Counted from the first letter of the stretch, positions 1-7,353 are shown. The stretch is DNA of 9,081 nucleotides from Acidocella sp. 35-58-6 (GCA_002281005.1 NCFD01000128.1:1-9081), one strand, 5' to 3'. Notes: generated from the sequence alone by a model not told the origin. Translations and numbers: made by a program.

Positions 1-317
1 GCATAACGCGTGGCAGCCGCCGCATCGTCAGCGGTGAAATCACCTAAATACGTGCCCCGGCCCGCCCCGGATATCAGCAACAATGGCGCAGCGCGGTCTG
101 CCAGTAACCCCAGCGCCGCACTCACCCTGTCATCACCACCGGTCAGAACCACAATCCCGTCGGCATGCGGCAGTAGCAGGGGCGGCACCGCATGGGCGAC
201 GACTTCCACGAACACCATGAACCCCGCCAGCCAAAGTCCGGCAAACAGCAAAACACCCTGGCCCAGCCAGCGCCAAACCCATTGGCGGCGCCGGTCATAA
301 AGCCGCCGCCGCCGCAT
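1..317 (-). CDS. DUF218 / YdcF-like envelope protein, N-terminal part (runs off the left edge)
   Basis: This minus-strand frame opens with ATG at 317-315 and is still open at base 1, giving 105 residues plus a partial codon. The start overlaps the ftsX stop in a TAATG junction, typical of translational coupling. It begins with a very basic stretch ([13 protein letters not shown]), then a hydrophobic segment at about residues 20-40 that should be a signal anchor. Next comes ADGIVVLTGG (52-61), an Arg at 64, and LLLISGAGRG (79-88). This is the first beta-alpha-beta half of the DUF218 (YdcF/SanA/ElyC-like) fold, whose members have an N-terminal membrane anchor and are linked to envelope or peptidoglycan-precursor functions. 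The exact reaction is not established. A DUF218 gene after ftsEX is, as I recall, recurrent in alphaproteobacteria, which supports the call. The C-terminal half lies outside the window. Confidence 0.8.
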   Translation of the reverse strand, partial: MRRRRLYDRRRQWVWRWLGQGVLLFAGLWLAGFMVFVEVVAHAVPPLLLPHADGIVVLTGGDDRVSAALGLLADRAAPLLLISGAGRGTYLGDFTADDAAAATRY

Positions 318-1219
318 TACTTCAGCCGCCGCAACCAGCCGCGCACTGTCTGCTGGGTCGTCACCCAGCCGATCGCCGCCGCCGCTAAGGGAATGGTGGG
401 CAGCACCACCCACAATACCGGCGGCAGCACCGGCCACCCGGTATTGGCCACCACCCCGCTGAAAGGCGCTGCCAAATTGGCCAGCCCGAACAGCACGGGC
501 AGTGCGCAGGCAGTGCCCAGCACCGAACCCACAGCCGTGAGCAAGGTCGCCCGCCTGGCGAAACGGTTGGCGATGTCAGAATCCAGCGCCCCCAGCCCGT
601 GAATAATCTCCACCGCCTCGCGCCGCTGCGCCAAGCCCGCGCGGGTCGCCACCGCCACCACCGCCACCGCCACCAGCACCACAATTAACAGCACCGACAA
701 TGCCGAGGCCTGCAAACTAGCCGTCAGCGCCGCCACCCGGGCGGCCCAGCGCTCACCGGTTTCAGCCAGTGTTCCTGGTGCCACCGCATCCAGCGCCGCG
801 CGCAACCCATCAGGCGAGCCAGCGCCCCCCCATTGCGCCGTGATCACCGCCGGCACGGGCATACCGAGCGATGCAACATCCCCTCCCAGCCACGGCCGCA
901 ACAAGGTGTTGATCTCGGCAGCGCTCAGCACATGCGGTGCCTGCACCTGCGGCGATTTTGCCAAAATTTCATACACCGCCTGTTCACGCGGCGTGCTGCT
1001 ACCCACGGCATTATCGCCAGGCTCGGGCACCTGCACGGTTAAGTCCACGCCGGTGTCGTGGTTCCACTGCATCGCCAGAGACGCCGCCGCCAATGTACCG
1101 GCAATCGCCAACACCGCGAGGAAGCTCATCGCCGCCACCAGCACCGGCAATAGCCGGTCGGCCATGGCAGTGCGTAAGCCCAAATGATCCATCCGCCTGG
1201 CCACGGCTAGCGGTTCCAC
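317..1219 (-). CDS. ftsX: Cell division protein FtsX, permease-like subunit of FtsEX
   Basis: FtsX is the inner-membrane half of the FtsEX ABC-type complex, which uses ATP hydrolysis by FtsE to control peptidoglycan hydrolases at the division site. The 300-residue product has the family layout: a cytoplasmic N-terminus, TM1 at about 24-48, a periplasmic domain of about 115 residues (50-165), then TM2 (about 170-193), TM3 (about 224-250) and TM4 (about 267-290). After TM2 there is a coupling-helix-like stretch, [20 protein letters not shown], which resembles the conserved EI...LGA.D..I...F motif of FtsX. The assigned start is GTG at 1219-1217, overlapping ftsE by 13 nt. The alternative ATG at 1192-1190 (residue 10) has AGGCGG directly before it, so the true start is uncertain, and GTG at 1204 is also possible. 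It is co-transcribed with ftsE upstream and the DUF218 gene downstream. Confidence 0.9.
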   Translation of the reverse strand: MEPLAVARRMDHLGLRTAMADRLLPVLVAAMSFLAVLAIAGTLAAASLAMQWNHDTGVDLTVQVPEPGDNAVGSSTPREQAVYEILAKSPQVQAPHVLSAAEINTLLRPWLGGDVASLGMPVPAVITAQWGGAGSPDGLRAALDAVAPGTLAETGERWAARVAALTASLQASALSVLLIVVLVAVAVVAVATRAGLAQRREAVEIIHGLGALDSDIANRFARRATLLTAVGSVLGTACALPVLFGLANLAAPFSGVVANTGWPVLPPVLWVVLPTIPLAAAAIGWVTTQQTVRGWLRRLK

Positions 1220-1908
1220 ACCAGAGATTCATCGAGCGCCAGCATACCCCGGGCAATTTCCAGCCTGGGTGCCGGATACTCTGTCACCAGCCGCTTGCTA
1301 TGGGTTGCTACCACCACCGTGGTGCCCATTTTATTCAATCCGGTGATCAACATCATCAACCGGTCAGCTTGCAAATCATCCAAATTCCCGGTTGGCTCAT
1401 CAGCCAAAAACAGTTTTGGCCGGTTTACCACCGCCCGCGCAATAGCCACCCGCTGCTGCTCACCACCGGAAAGCTCGTTGGGCTTGCGGTCCGTTTTGCC
1501 CTCCAGCCCCACCCAATGCAGCAACTCGGTGACATCAGACCTCACCTGCGCCTCACTGCGCCGCGCCAGACGCATCGGCAAAGCCACGTTGTCATAGGCC
1601 GATAAATGCTCCAGCAGCCGGAAATCCTGAAACACCACCCCAATCCGACGGCGTAGCAGTGCCGCCTCGCGCCGCTCCATGCTAGCGGCGTTGGTGCCCA
1701 GCAGTTCAATTTTGCCCTGGCTCGGGTGCTCAGCAAGGTACATCAGCTTCAGCACGCTGGTTTTACCCGCCCCCGAAGCCCCGGTGAGCCAGCGAAATCC
1801 GCCCTGGGGAATTTCAAAACTCATATGGCTGATGATCGCGGGCGCATCTGACCCTGATGCGCCACCGGCCCGATGGTACTGCAACCATACATCGTCAAAT
1901 CGTACCAT
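1207..1908 (-). CDS. ftsE: Cell division ATP-binding protein FtsE
   Basis: FtsE is the ATPase of the FtsEX complex and works at the cytoplasmic face of the division site. All ABC nucleotide-binding elements are visible in the 233-residue product: Walker A GASGAGKT (43-50), the Q-loop Gln 94 in VFQDFRLL, signature LSGGE (146-150) followed by QQRVAIARA, Walker B LFLADE (166-171) followed by PTGNLD, and the switch His 203 in VVATHS. The length and the FQDFRLL stretch fit FtsE better than other small ABC ATPases (LolD-like), and the ftsX neighbour settles it. The start is ATG at 1908-1906. A GGAGGG lies about 12 nt upstream, slightly far but usable. One unusual feature is a Gly/Ser/Asp-containing insertion at about residues 14-24, before the usual start of beta-2. 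The gene overlaps ftsX by 13 nt and is divergent from the zinc-ribbon gene across about 150 bp. Confidence 0.93.
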   Translation of the reverse strand: MVRFDDVWLQYHRAGGASGSDAPAIISHMSFEIPQGGFRWLTGASGAGKTSVLKLMYLAEHPSQGKIELLGTNAASMERREAALLRRRIGVVFQDFRLLEHLSAYDNVALPMRLARRSEAQVRSDVTELLHWVGLEGKTDRKPNELSGGEQQRVAIARAVVNRPKLFLADEPTGNLDDLQADRLMMLITGLNKMGTTVVVATHSKRLVTEYPAPRLEIARGMLALDESLVWNR

Positions 1909-2060
1909 AAACCAGCACCGCCCTCCGGTCTTTTCTGCCGCCGCGCCGCCGCGTTCCGCAAGCGATTTTCGTAATATTTTTCAATCTTAACGTTCTATGT
2001 CCCAATTCTCGACCACACTCTGTTGCACGAGGCGCATTAAAATGTCATTTCTTCCACATC
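1909..2060. promoter_or_regulatory. Divergent intergenic region between ftsE and the zinc-ribbon gene
   Basis: This 152-bp gap separates two divergent genes, so promoters for both ftsE (minus) and the zinc-ribbon gene (plus) should lie in it. An AT-rich patch at about 1965-1995 stands out against the GC-rich surroundings, as promoter regions often do. I could not find a well-spaced -35/-10 pair on either strand, so no individual element is assigned. The assignment rests on gene orientation and base composition only. Confidence 0.4.
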
Positions 2061-2717
2061 ATGCGAATTTCATGCCCCGGCTGCCAAACTGAATACGATG
2101 TGCCCGACGTTGCGTTCAACGGCCGTCCGCGGACCGTGCGCTGTCAGCAATGCAACCACCAGTGGTTGGCTGAACCGGCTGTTGCGTCGCCGCCGCCGGC
2201 TTGGCCTGCCGCCGGGCCTTCAACCAGCCGCAGCGTGTATGACGACATGCCCAAGGTGATGGAACGCCCCAGCTACGCGCCACCCACGCCCGAACCAGCG
2301 CCACGCACCCCGGCTTGGCCAAGCCCCGCCGCCGAAGACCCCGCGCATGACCCGTTCACTTATTCGGGCCCCAGCAGCACCGCTGAAATTCTTGCCAGCC
2401 TGGCGCGTAATTCGAACGCTGAGCCTGACCCTGACATTTACGCTGAACCTTCAGGTGATGCCGAATCAAGCCGTGGCGCGAACAGCCTGCCGGGCAACGA
2501 AGAACGCTTCGCCGCCCTGGTAAAATCCTCCCGCCCGTATGACGAGCATGAACATGCCGGCCGGTCCGGCATTTTCACCACCATCATTATTCTCATCTTC
2601 GTGTTCGGCGGCATTTATGCCGGACGCGCTGGGATCATGCACGCCATCCCGGCCAGTACGCCTTTTTTTAATGGCATCAACCATATTTTCGGTATTCAGC
2701 CGGCAGCACCCAAATAA
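2061..2717 (+). CDS. MJ0042-type zinc-ribbon, single-pass membrane protein
   Basis: The 218-residue product begins with a zinc ribbon of the MJ0042 type: Cys5-x2-Cys8 in ISCPGCQTEYDVPD and Cys28-x2-Cys31 in VRCQQCNHQW, spaced as the family requires. A long Pro/Ala-rich, low-complexity and probably disordered linker follows (about 40-165). A hydrophobic segment at about 169-190 is one membrane span, and a short tail of about 28 residues would lie in the periplasm. So the zinc ribbon should face the cytoplasm. The ATG at 2061 fits the zinc-ribbon start exactly, although I see no strong Shine-Dalgarno; an ATG at 2042 is out of frame. Proteins like this sit next to ftsE in many alphaproteobacteria, as I recall, but their function is not established. 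A link to division or envelope biology is inference from the neighbour. The region 32-165 has no recognisable domain. Confidence 0.88.
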   Translation: MRISCPGCQTEYDVPDVAFNGRPRTVRCQQCNHQWLAEPAVASPPPAWPAAGPSTSRSVYDDMPKVMERPSYAPPTPEPAPRTPAWPSPAAEDPAHDPFTYSGPSSTAEILASLARNSNAEPDPDIYAEPSGDAESSRGANSLPGNEERFAALVKSSRPYDEHEHAGRSGIFTTIIILIFVFGGIYAGRAGIMHAIPASTPFFNGINHIFGIQPAAPK

Positions 2718-2720
2718 TTA

Positions 2721-2745
2721 AAGCCGGGGGTCCTACCCCCGGCTT
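2721..2745 (-). terminator. Intrinsic terminator between the zinc-ribbon gene and pckA
   Basis: Bases 2721-2731 (AAGCCGGGGGT) and 2735-2745 (ACCCCCGGCTT) form a perfect 11-bp stem with a 3-nt loop. It lies between two convergent genes, 3 bp after the zinc-ribbon stop and 15 bp beyond the pckA stop. Read on the minus strand, the stem is followed by TTTAATTATTTG, a U-rich tail, so it fits best as the pckA terminator. On the plus strand the following bases are not T-rich, so termination of the zinc-ribbon transcript would be weaker. Confidence 0.85.
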
Positions 2746-2760
2746 CGCCATGAGGTTATC

Positions 2761-4374
2761 TCAGGCGGCCGCGCGGATTGCCGCAGCTTTCACATCATCG
2801 CCGACCAAATCCGAGAAGGTCGCGAAGTTTTCCTCAAACTGCCGCACCAAATCCGCCGCGGCCTTATCATACGCCGCTTTGTCAGCCCAGGCTGAACGCG
2901 GGTCGAGCACCTCGGTCGGCACGTCGGCCACCTGCTCGGGCACCCCCAAGCCAAAAAACGGATCCCGGCGGAAGCTGCCTTTATCAAGCTCGCCATTCAA
3001 CGCCGCCCGCAGCAGTGCACGCGTATGTTTAATCGACATCCGTTTGCCCACGCCGTAAGCGCCGCCGGTCCAGCCGGTGTTCACCAGCCAACAATTCACC
3101 CCATGCTCGGCGATCAGTTTTTCCAGCAACTTACCATAAACCGCCGGATGCCGTGGCAGGAACGGCGCACCAAAACAGGTTGAGAAGGTTGCCTGGGGCT
3201 CTGAGCCAAGCCCCTTTTCGGTCCCCGCCACGCGGGCTGTGTACCCCGACATGAAATGATACATCGCCTGGCTCGGGCTGAGCTTGGAGATCGGCGGCAG
3301 TACGCCAAATGCATCGGCGGTCAGCATGAATAAATTTTTCGGAATCGCACCCCGGCCCGACAATTCCACATTAGGAATAAATTCGACAGGGTAACAGGAA
3401 CGGGTATTCTCGGTATAGGTCTGGTCAGTGAGGTCCAAATTCCCCTGCGGGTCCGCCACGACATTTTCCAGCACTGTGCCGAACCGATGCGAGGCCGCCC
3501 AGATTTCCGGCTCAGCGCTCTGCGAAAGGTCGATCACCTTGGCATAGCAACCACCTTCAAAATTGAACACACCAGACGGCGCCCAGCCATGCTCATCATC
3601 ACCGATCAAGCGCCGTGCCGGGTCCGACGACAAGGTGGTTTTGCCCGTACCGGAAAGCCCAAAGAACAAGGCGGAGTCTTCGTTTTTACCGATATTGGCG
3701 CTGCAGTGCATCGGCAGCACGCCCTTCGCCGGCAAAATCCAATTCATCACCGTGAAGATCGATTTTTTAATCTCGCCCGCATATTGCGTTCCTGCAATAA
3801 CAATCAGCTTCTCGGAAAACGACAGCACAATCGCGGTGGTGCCATTCACACCATCAATCGCCGGGTCGGTTTCAAATTCCGGCGCGTGCAGAATCACGTA
3901 ATCTGGTACAAACCCCGCCAGTTCAGCCGCGGGTGGGCGAATAAACATATTGCGCGCAAACAAAGCCTGCCAGGCGCCCGTGGTCACCAGGCGCACCCGA
4001 ATGCGGTTGGCCGGGTCAGCCCCTGCGTATAAATCCTGGGTGAACAACTCCCGGCCCTGCAAGTAGGCCTGCACCCGGCCTTTCAGCATTGCAAATTTGG
4101 CTTCCGGCATTTTTTGGTTGATCTTGCCCCACCAGATCTCGCCCGTCGTGCCAGGCTCATCCACCACGTATTTATCACCCACCGAACGGCCGGTATGGAT
4201 ACCGGTGCGCACGATGATGGCACCATCGGCTGAGAGTCGGCCTTCACCTTTGCGCAGCGAATGCGCCACCAGTGCCGGCGCGGTCAGGTTGGCATGCAGG
4301 CATGAAACCACCCGGATACCAGAACCTGCCAGCGGTGTGGCGTCGTGCAGCGGGGCAGTGTTGGAATTTGTCAC
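2761..4374 (-). CDS. pckA: Phosphoenolpyruvate carboxykinase (ATP)
   Basis: PckA converts oxaloacetate and ATP to phosphoenolpyruvate, CO2 and ADP in the cytoplasm, the entry step of gluconeogenesis. The 537-residue product has the usual length of the ATP-type enzyme (about 530-540) and its motifs in order: substrate-binding RTGIHTGRS (56-64), GTQYAGEIKKS (195-205) with the metal-binding Lys region, MHCSAN (222-227) with the metal-ligand His, the P-loop GLSGTGKTT (239-247), the acidic kinase-2-type GDDEHGW (258-264), and ENTR (322-325). The start is GTG at 4374-4372. An AAGGA at 4390-4386 lies 11 nt upstream, and a minimal ATG-AAC-CAG-TGA frame (4382-4371) overlaps this start. pckA next to chvIG is a conserved alphaproteobacterial arrangement, and ChvI is known to influence pckA in some rhizobia. 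Here a PNPOx-like gene lies between them on the same strand as pckA. Confidence 0.96.
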   Translation of the reverse strand: MTNSNTAPLHDATPLAGSGIRVVSCLHANLTAPALVAHSLRKGEGRLSADGAIIVRTGIHTGRSVGDKYVVDEPGTTGEIWWGKINQKMPEAKFAMLKGRVQAYLQGRELFTQDLYAGADPANRIRVRLVTTGAWQALFARNMFIRPPAAELAGFVPDYVILHAPEFETDPAIDGVNGTTAIVLSFSEKLIVIAGTQYAGEIKKSIFTVMNWILPAKGVLPMHCSANIGKNEDSALFFGLSGTGKTTLSSDPARRLIGDDEHGWAPSGVFNFEGGCYAKVIDLSQSAEPEIWAASHRFGTVLENVVADPQGNLDLTDQTYTENTRSCYPVEFIPNVELSGRGAIPKNLFMLTADAFGVLPPISKLSPSQAMYHFMSGYTARVAGTEKGLGSEPQATFSTCFGAPFLPRHPAVYGKLLEKLIAEHGVNCWLVNTGWTGGAYGVGKRMSIKHTRALLRAALNGELDKGSFRRDPFFGLGVPEQVADVPTEVLDPRSAWADKAAYDKAAADLVRQFEENFATFSDLVGDDVKAAAIRAAA

Positions 4375-4404
4375 TGGTTCATTTTTCCTTGGACTGGGAT
4401 GAAA

Positions 4405-4542
4405 TTAGTCTGCCTTCATAAGCATCTCGCCATGTGGCATCAATCGTTCCATTTCCTTAAAGCCGGGAAATTCGTTGACGCAGCGCAGCAAAACCAAGGG
4501 CTTACGGTAAATTTGACGCCGCAGCCCTGAGTTTTTCAACAT
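4405..4542 (-). CDS. Possible small ORF between the PNPOx-like gene and pckA
   Basis: A 45-codon frame runs from ATG 4542-4540 to TAA 4407-4405. It begins inside the 3' end of the PNPOx-like gene in a different frame and ends 30 nt before the pckA GTG. The predicted peptide, starting [15 protein letters not shown] and ending PHGEMLMKAD, has ordinary composition and no recognised motif. There is no convincing Shine-Dalgarno; the upstream bases are GC-rich. It could be a chance frame, a leader peptide for pckA, or a former C-terminal extension of the PNPOx-like protein lost by a frameshift. I favour chance, but the frame fills almost the whole gap. Confidence 0.2.
   Translation of the reverse strand: MLKNSGLRRQIYRKPLVLLRCVNEFPGFKEMERLMPHGEMLMKAD
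4415..4443 (-). promoter_or_regulatory. Candidate sigma-70-type promoter for pckA
   Basis: On the minus strand TTGATG (4443-4438) and TATGAA (4420-4415) are separated by exactly 17 bp. Each matches the -35 and -10 consensus at four of six positions. Transcription from it would start near 4408 and leave a leader of about 35 nt before the pckA GTG. The matches are weak, and pckA could instead be read from the upstream PNPOx-like gene. Confidence 0.25.
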
Positions 4543-5005
4543 CCAGCCGCGCCGCCGCTGCAAAGCCGCCCACGTAATGCGCCGCTGTCACATCCATGCG
4601 CCAAAACGCAAAATCGGTGAAGTCAGCATACTGGCTGGCATAAGGGTGCGCCATCAAAAACGCCGCCCGCACACCTAAATCATCACTGATCGCGGCCGTG
4701 CCGGTTAAACATAGCCGGGGCGCGGTCTGCGGGTTGGCATCGGTTGCTTGCCCCACCACCAGCAATGAGCACGCCGCATTGCGTTTTAGCTGGCGCGTAT
4801 GGCCCGATAGCGTTGAGAGCAGCAACACCGGCGACAGGTCAGGCAGCAGCGCAAAAGTCACCAAGGCGGCGAACGGTATATTGTCCTGCGCGGTGGCCAA
4901 GGTGGCGGCGTTGGCGGTGCGCAGCAGCCCCACCGCCTCATTATAAAAATCCCGCTCTTGCGCTATTGCCATAATCGCGTCACTCCCGCCTTGCATATCA
5001 GCCAT
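4502..5005 (-). CDS. PNPOx-like / HugZ-type flavin-binding split-barrel protein
   Basis: The product (167 residues from ATG 5005-5003) resembles the pyridoxamine-5'-phosphate-oxidase-like split barrel. After a short helix come [20 protein letters not shown] and then [16 protein letters not shown], the pattern of two N-terminal strands followed by the S.L..HT.NL/QL.R....SLL stretch seen in HugZ-like heme- or flavin-binding proteins. CLTGTAAI is the next strand. [20 protein letters not shown] and [10 protein letters not shown] near the C-terminus match the family's ...P.......DF..FR....R..YVGGF.RA pattern. No DUF2470 domain follows, so this is the short form. The substrate cannot be told from sequence: FMN, F420 or heme binding are all possible. 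I chose ATG 5005 because GGAG lies 6 nt upstream; a TTG at 5017 would add four residues and ATG 4972 would remove eleven. It is head to head with chvI and upstream of pckA on the same strand. Confidence 0.82.
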   Translation of the reverse strand: MADMQGGSDAIMAIAQERDFYNEAVGLLRTANAATLATAQDNIPFAALVTFALLPDLSPVLLLSTLSGHTRQLKRNAACSLLVVGQATDANPQTAPRLCLTGTAAISDDLGVRAAFLMAHPYASQYADFTDFAFWRMDVTAAHYVGGFAAAARLDVEKLRAAASNLP

Positions 5006-5020
5006 TATGAGCTCCAACCC

Positions 5021-5706
5021 ATGAAACAGACAATCGCCCTGGTCGACGACGACCGCAACATTCTCACCTCCGTCCAGATGACCCTGGAGCAGGAAGGCTT
5101 TACCGTGGTCACCTACACGGACGGCGAATCCGCCTTGCAGGCGCTGCTCGCCAAACCGGTGGAGTGCTGGACATTAAAATGCCCCGCATGGACGGCATGG
5201 AGCTGCTGCAAAAGCTGCGTACCCGCACCGCCATGCCGGTGATCTTCCTTACCTCCAAGGATGATGAGCTCGATGAGCTGATGGGTCTGCGCCTCGGGGC
5301 TGACGACTACATCACCAAACCTTTCAGCCAGCGGCTGCTGCTCGAGCGTATCCGCGCTTTGCTACGCCGTAACGAGGCCACCCAAGCCGGTGCCGCCCCC
5401 GCTGCTGTCATCACCCGCGGCAACCTCACCCTGGATGAGACCAAGCATCAATGTCTCTGGAAGGGCCTCGATATCCAGCTCACCGTGACCGAATTTTTGC
5501 TGGTGAAGGCGCTCGCCGCCCGCCCTGGCATGGTGAAATCGCGCGACCAGTTGATCGACGCGGCTTACGGTGAAAACGTCTATGTCGATGACCGCACCAT
5601 CGACAGCCACGTCAAACGCCTGCGCAAAAAATTCCGTAACGAGGATGAAGAGTTCGACCAGATCGAAACCCTGTACGGCATCGGTTACCGCTACAAGGAA
5701 GCGTAA
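5021..5706 (+). pseudogene. chvI: ChvI-family OmpR-type response regulator, frameshifted in the receiver domain
   Basis: ChvI is the DNA-binding regulator paired with the ChvG kinase; it controls envelope, acid-response and carbon-metabolism genes in alphaproteobacteria. From ATG 5021 the first frame reads [17 protein letters not shown], with the acidic pocket Asp 9-11, and continues through [18 protein letters not shown], then goes out of frame and stops at 5242. The rest continues in another frame from about 5164: [18 protein letters not shown] with the phospho-acceptor Asp, then [10 protein letters not shown] with the conserved Thr/Ser, and [10 protein letters not shown] with the conserved Lys. 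A complete winged-helix DNA-binding domain follows ([31 protein letters not shown]) to TAA 5704-5706. The join lacks about two residues expected in strand beta-3 (usually P-x-D-L-A-x-x-D-I-K), so loss of 7 nt fits better than 1 nt. Both halves are well conserved, so the lesion is recent or a sequence error. An internal GTG at 5164 could start only a truncated receiver plus the DNA-binding domain. chvG follows after 9 nt. Confidence 0.9.
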
Positions 5707-5715
5707 AACACGCCC

Positions 5716-7353
5716 ATGACCAAGCGCACCCGCCTCTCGCGCCTGCTGCGGGACATCCTGCTGGTGAATTTGCTGCCGGTGGCGCTGATTTTCGCAGCGT
5801 TGTTTTACCTGGACCAATACCAGCAAGGCCTGCTCTCTGCCGAGGTATCCGCCCTACGCGAGCAAGCCCGTATTTTTGCAGGTGCGCTGAGCCAAAGTGC
5901 CGTACAGAACAACCAGGCCGGCCAGCCAGCCCTGAACCCCGACCTCGCCCAGCCGCTGCTGTATCAGCTCATCGACCCCACCCCGAACGCCCAGGCACTC
6001 ATTTACGGGCCGGATGGCCAGATTATCGCCAATTCCAGGGTGCATCCTGGTCCGGGCGGTGCCATCATCACCGAGCCATTGCCCGCCGCCGCGCCAACCA
6101 ACATGTTCGCCCGGCTGGTTGGCTATGCCTACGACCACATCACCGGTGCCTTGGCCCAGCCGCAGGATGATTCCGGCCTAATCGGCTCTGGCGCCGGTGA
6201 AAACCCCGACACGCTGGGCTGGCAGCCAGACGCCCGCGAGGCCCTGCAACTCACCTCCGTCTCCCCCAACCAGGAAGCCCCGCCCTATGTGCGCCGCAGC
6301 GCCGATGGCCAGTTGCTGGTCACGGTGGCGGAGCCGATCAGCCGCAGCCAACAAAATGTGGGCACCGTGCTGCTCACCCGCGAGGCCGGCGGCGTGGACC
6401 GCGCGGTACTGGCCATCCGGATATCCATTCTGGGATTATTTGCGCTGGCCTTGGGCCTGACTGTCATCGTCTCGTTCTATCTGGCCCGCACCATCGCCAG
6501 CCCGATTCTGCGCCTCGCCAACGCCGCCACTCTGATGCGCGAAGGCCGCGCCCGCACCCAGGCGCTGCCCGAGGCCATCATCGAGCGCAACGATGAAATC
6601 GGCACGCTGGCTCGCGCCCTTGATGGCTCCTCGAAAGCGCTGTGGGCGCGCATGGACGCCATCGAGCAATTTGCCGCCGATGTCAGCCACGAGATCAAAA
6701 ACCCGCTCTCCTCAATCCGCTCCGCCATCGAGACCCTCACCCGTGTTGAAGACCCCACCCGCGCCACCCGCCTGCTGGCCATTGTCACCCAGGATGTCGC
6801 CCGGCTGGACCGGTTAATCACTGATATTTCAGACTCATCACGTCTGGACTCCGAGCTTTCGCGCACCCGCATGGAGGTGATCGACCTGGCACCGATTCTG
6901 GAGACCCTCACCGAAATGCATGACGCCACCCGCAAGGATAACGGCCCGCGCATGGTGCTGGACAGCCCCGGCGTGGGCCTGACCGTGCGCGGCGTGGAAT
7001 CCCGGTTGGTGCAGGTGCTACGAAACCTGATCGGCAACGCCATCTCCTTTAGCCCCGAAAATGGCTTTATCTGGCTGCGTGGCCGGGAAACCGGCGGGAT
7101 CGTGGAACTGGCCGTCGAGGATGAAGGCCCCGGTATCCCGGATGCCAAGCTCGATGGCATTTTTGATCGGTTTTATTCTGAGCGCCCCACCTCGGAGCAA
7201 TTCGGCAGCCATTCCGGGCTTGGGCTCTCCATCTCGCGCCAGATCATTGAAGCCCACCAGGGCCGCATATCAGCGGAAAACCGCCGCGACGCCGATGGCA
7301 ACATTATCGGCGCCCGCTTCGTCATCCGCTTACCGAAAGCCGAGACAGACTAA
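5716..7353 (+). CDS. chvG: ChvG-family membrane sensor histidine kinase
   Basis: ChvG (ExoS-like) is the inner-membrane kinase that phosphorylates ChvI in response to acid or envelope conditions. The 545-residue product has TM1 at about 12-32, a periplasmic sensor domain of about 200 residues (33-230) matching the ChvG-type Sensor_TM1/stimulus-sensing layout, TM2 at about 233-255, and a HAMP region at about 256-310. The dimerisation and phosphotransfer helix has FAADVSHEIKNPLSSIRSAI with phospho-accepting His 325. The ATPase domain shows the N box NLIGNAISFS (437-446), the G1 box DEGPGIP (469-475), the F box IFDRFY (482-487) and the G2 box GLGLS (501-505). No catalytic element is missing. The ATG at 5716 lies 9 nt after the chvI stop, so both are one transcription unit. 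The kinase appears intact although its partner regulator gene is frameshifted. In many relatives hprK and phosphotransferase-system genes come next, but not here. Confidence 0.95.
   Translation: MTKRTRLSRLLRDILLVNLLPVALIFAALFYLDQYQQGLLSAEVSALREQARIFAGALSQSAVQNNQAGQPALNPDLAQPLLYQLIDPTPNAQALIYGPDGQIIANSRVHPGPGGAIITEPLPAAAPTNMFARLVGYAYDHITGALAQPQDDSGLIGSGAGENPDTLGWQPDAREALQLTSVSPNQEAPPYVRRSADGQLLVTVAEPISRSQQNVGTVLLTREAGGVDRAVLAIRISILGLFALALGLTVIVSFYLARTIASPILRLANAATLMREGRARTQALPEAIIERNDEIGTLARALDGSSKALWARMDAIEQFAADVSHEIKNPLSSIRSAIETLTRVEDPTRATRLLAIVTQDVARLDRLITDISDSSRLDSELSRTRMEVIDLAPILETLTEMHDATRKDNGPRMVLDSPGVGLTVRGVESRLVQVLRNLIGNAISFSPENGFIWLRGRETGGIVELAVEDEGPGIPDAKLDGIFDRFYSERPTSEQFGSHSGLGLSISRQIIEAHQGRISAENRRDADGNIIGARFVIRLPKAETD

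Noticed and set aside
937..1605. Long plus-strand frame (222 codons) across ftsX and ftsE
   Set aside because: It spans two well-supported minus-strand genes and has the Pro/His/Arg-rich composition typical of antisense translation.
4942..4947. TATAAA resembling a -10 box upstream of chvI
   Set aside because: No -35-like hexamer lies 16-18 bp upstream; the nearest TTG-containing hexamer is about 25 bp away, so it cannot be supported as a promoter.
4958..5020. In-frame 21-codon extension upstream of chvI
   Set aside because: ChvI proteins begin [10 protein letters not shown], matching ATG 5021; the extension overlaps the PNPOx-like gene and has no family resemblance.
5362..5826. Minus-strand frame (154 codons) across the chvI/chvG junction
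   Set aside because: It is antisense to the conserved ChvI DNA-binding domain and chvG start, with Gln/Val/Gly-rich sequence and no motif.
6477..7160. Long minus-strand frame (227 codons) inside chvG
   Set aside because: It is antisense to a kinase with all catalytic motifs, is Ser/Arg-rich and has no recognisable domain; such frames are common in GC-rich genes.
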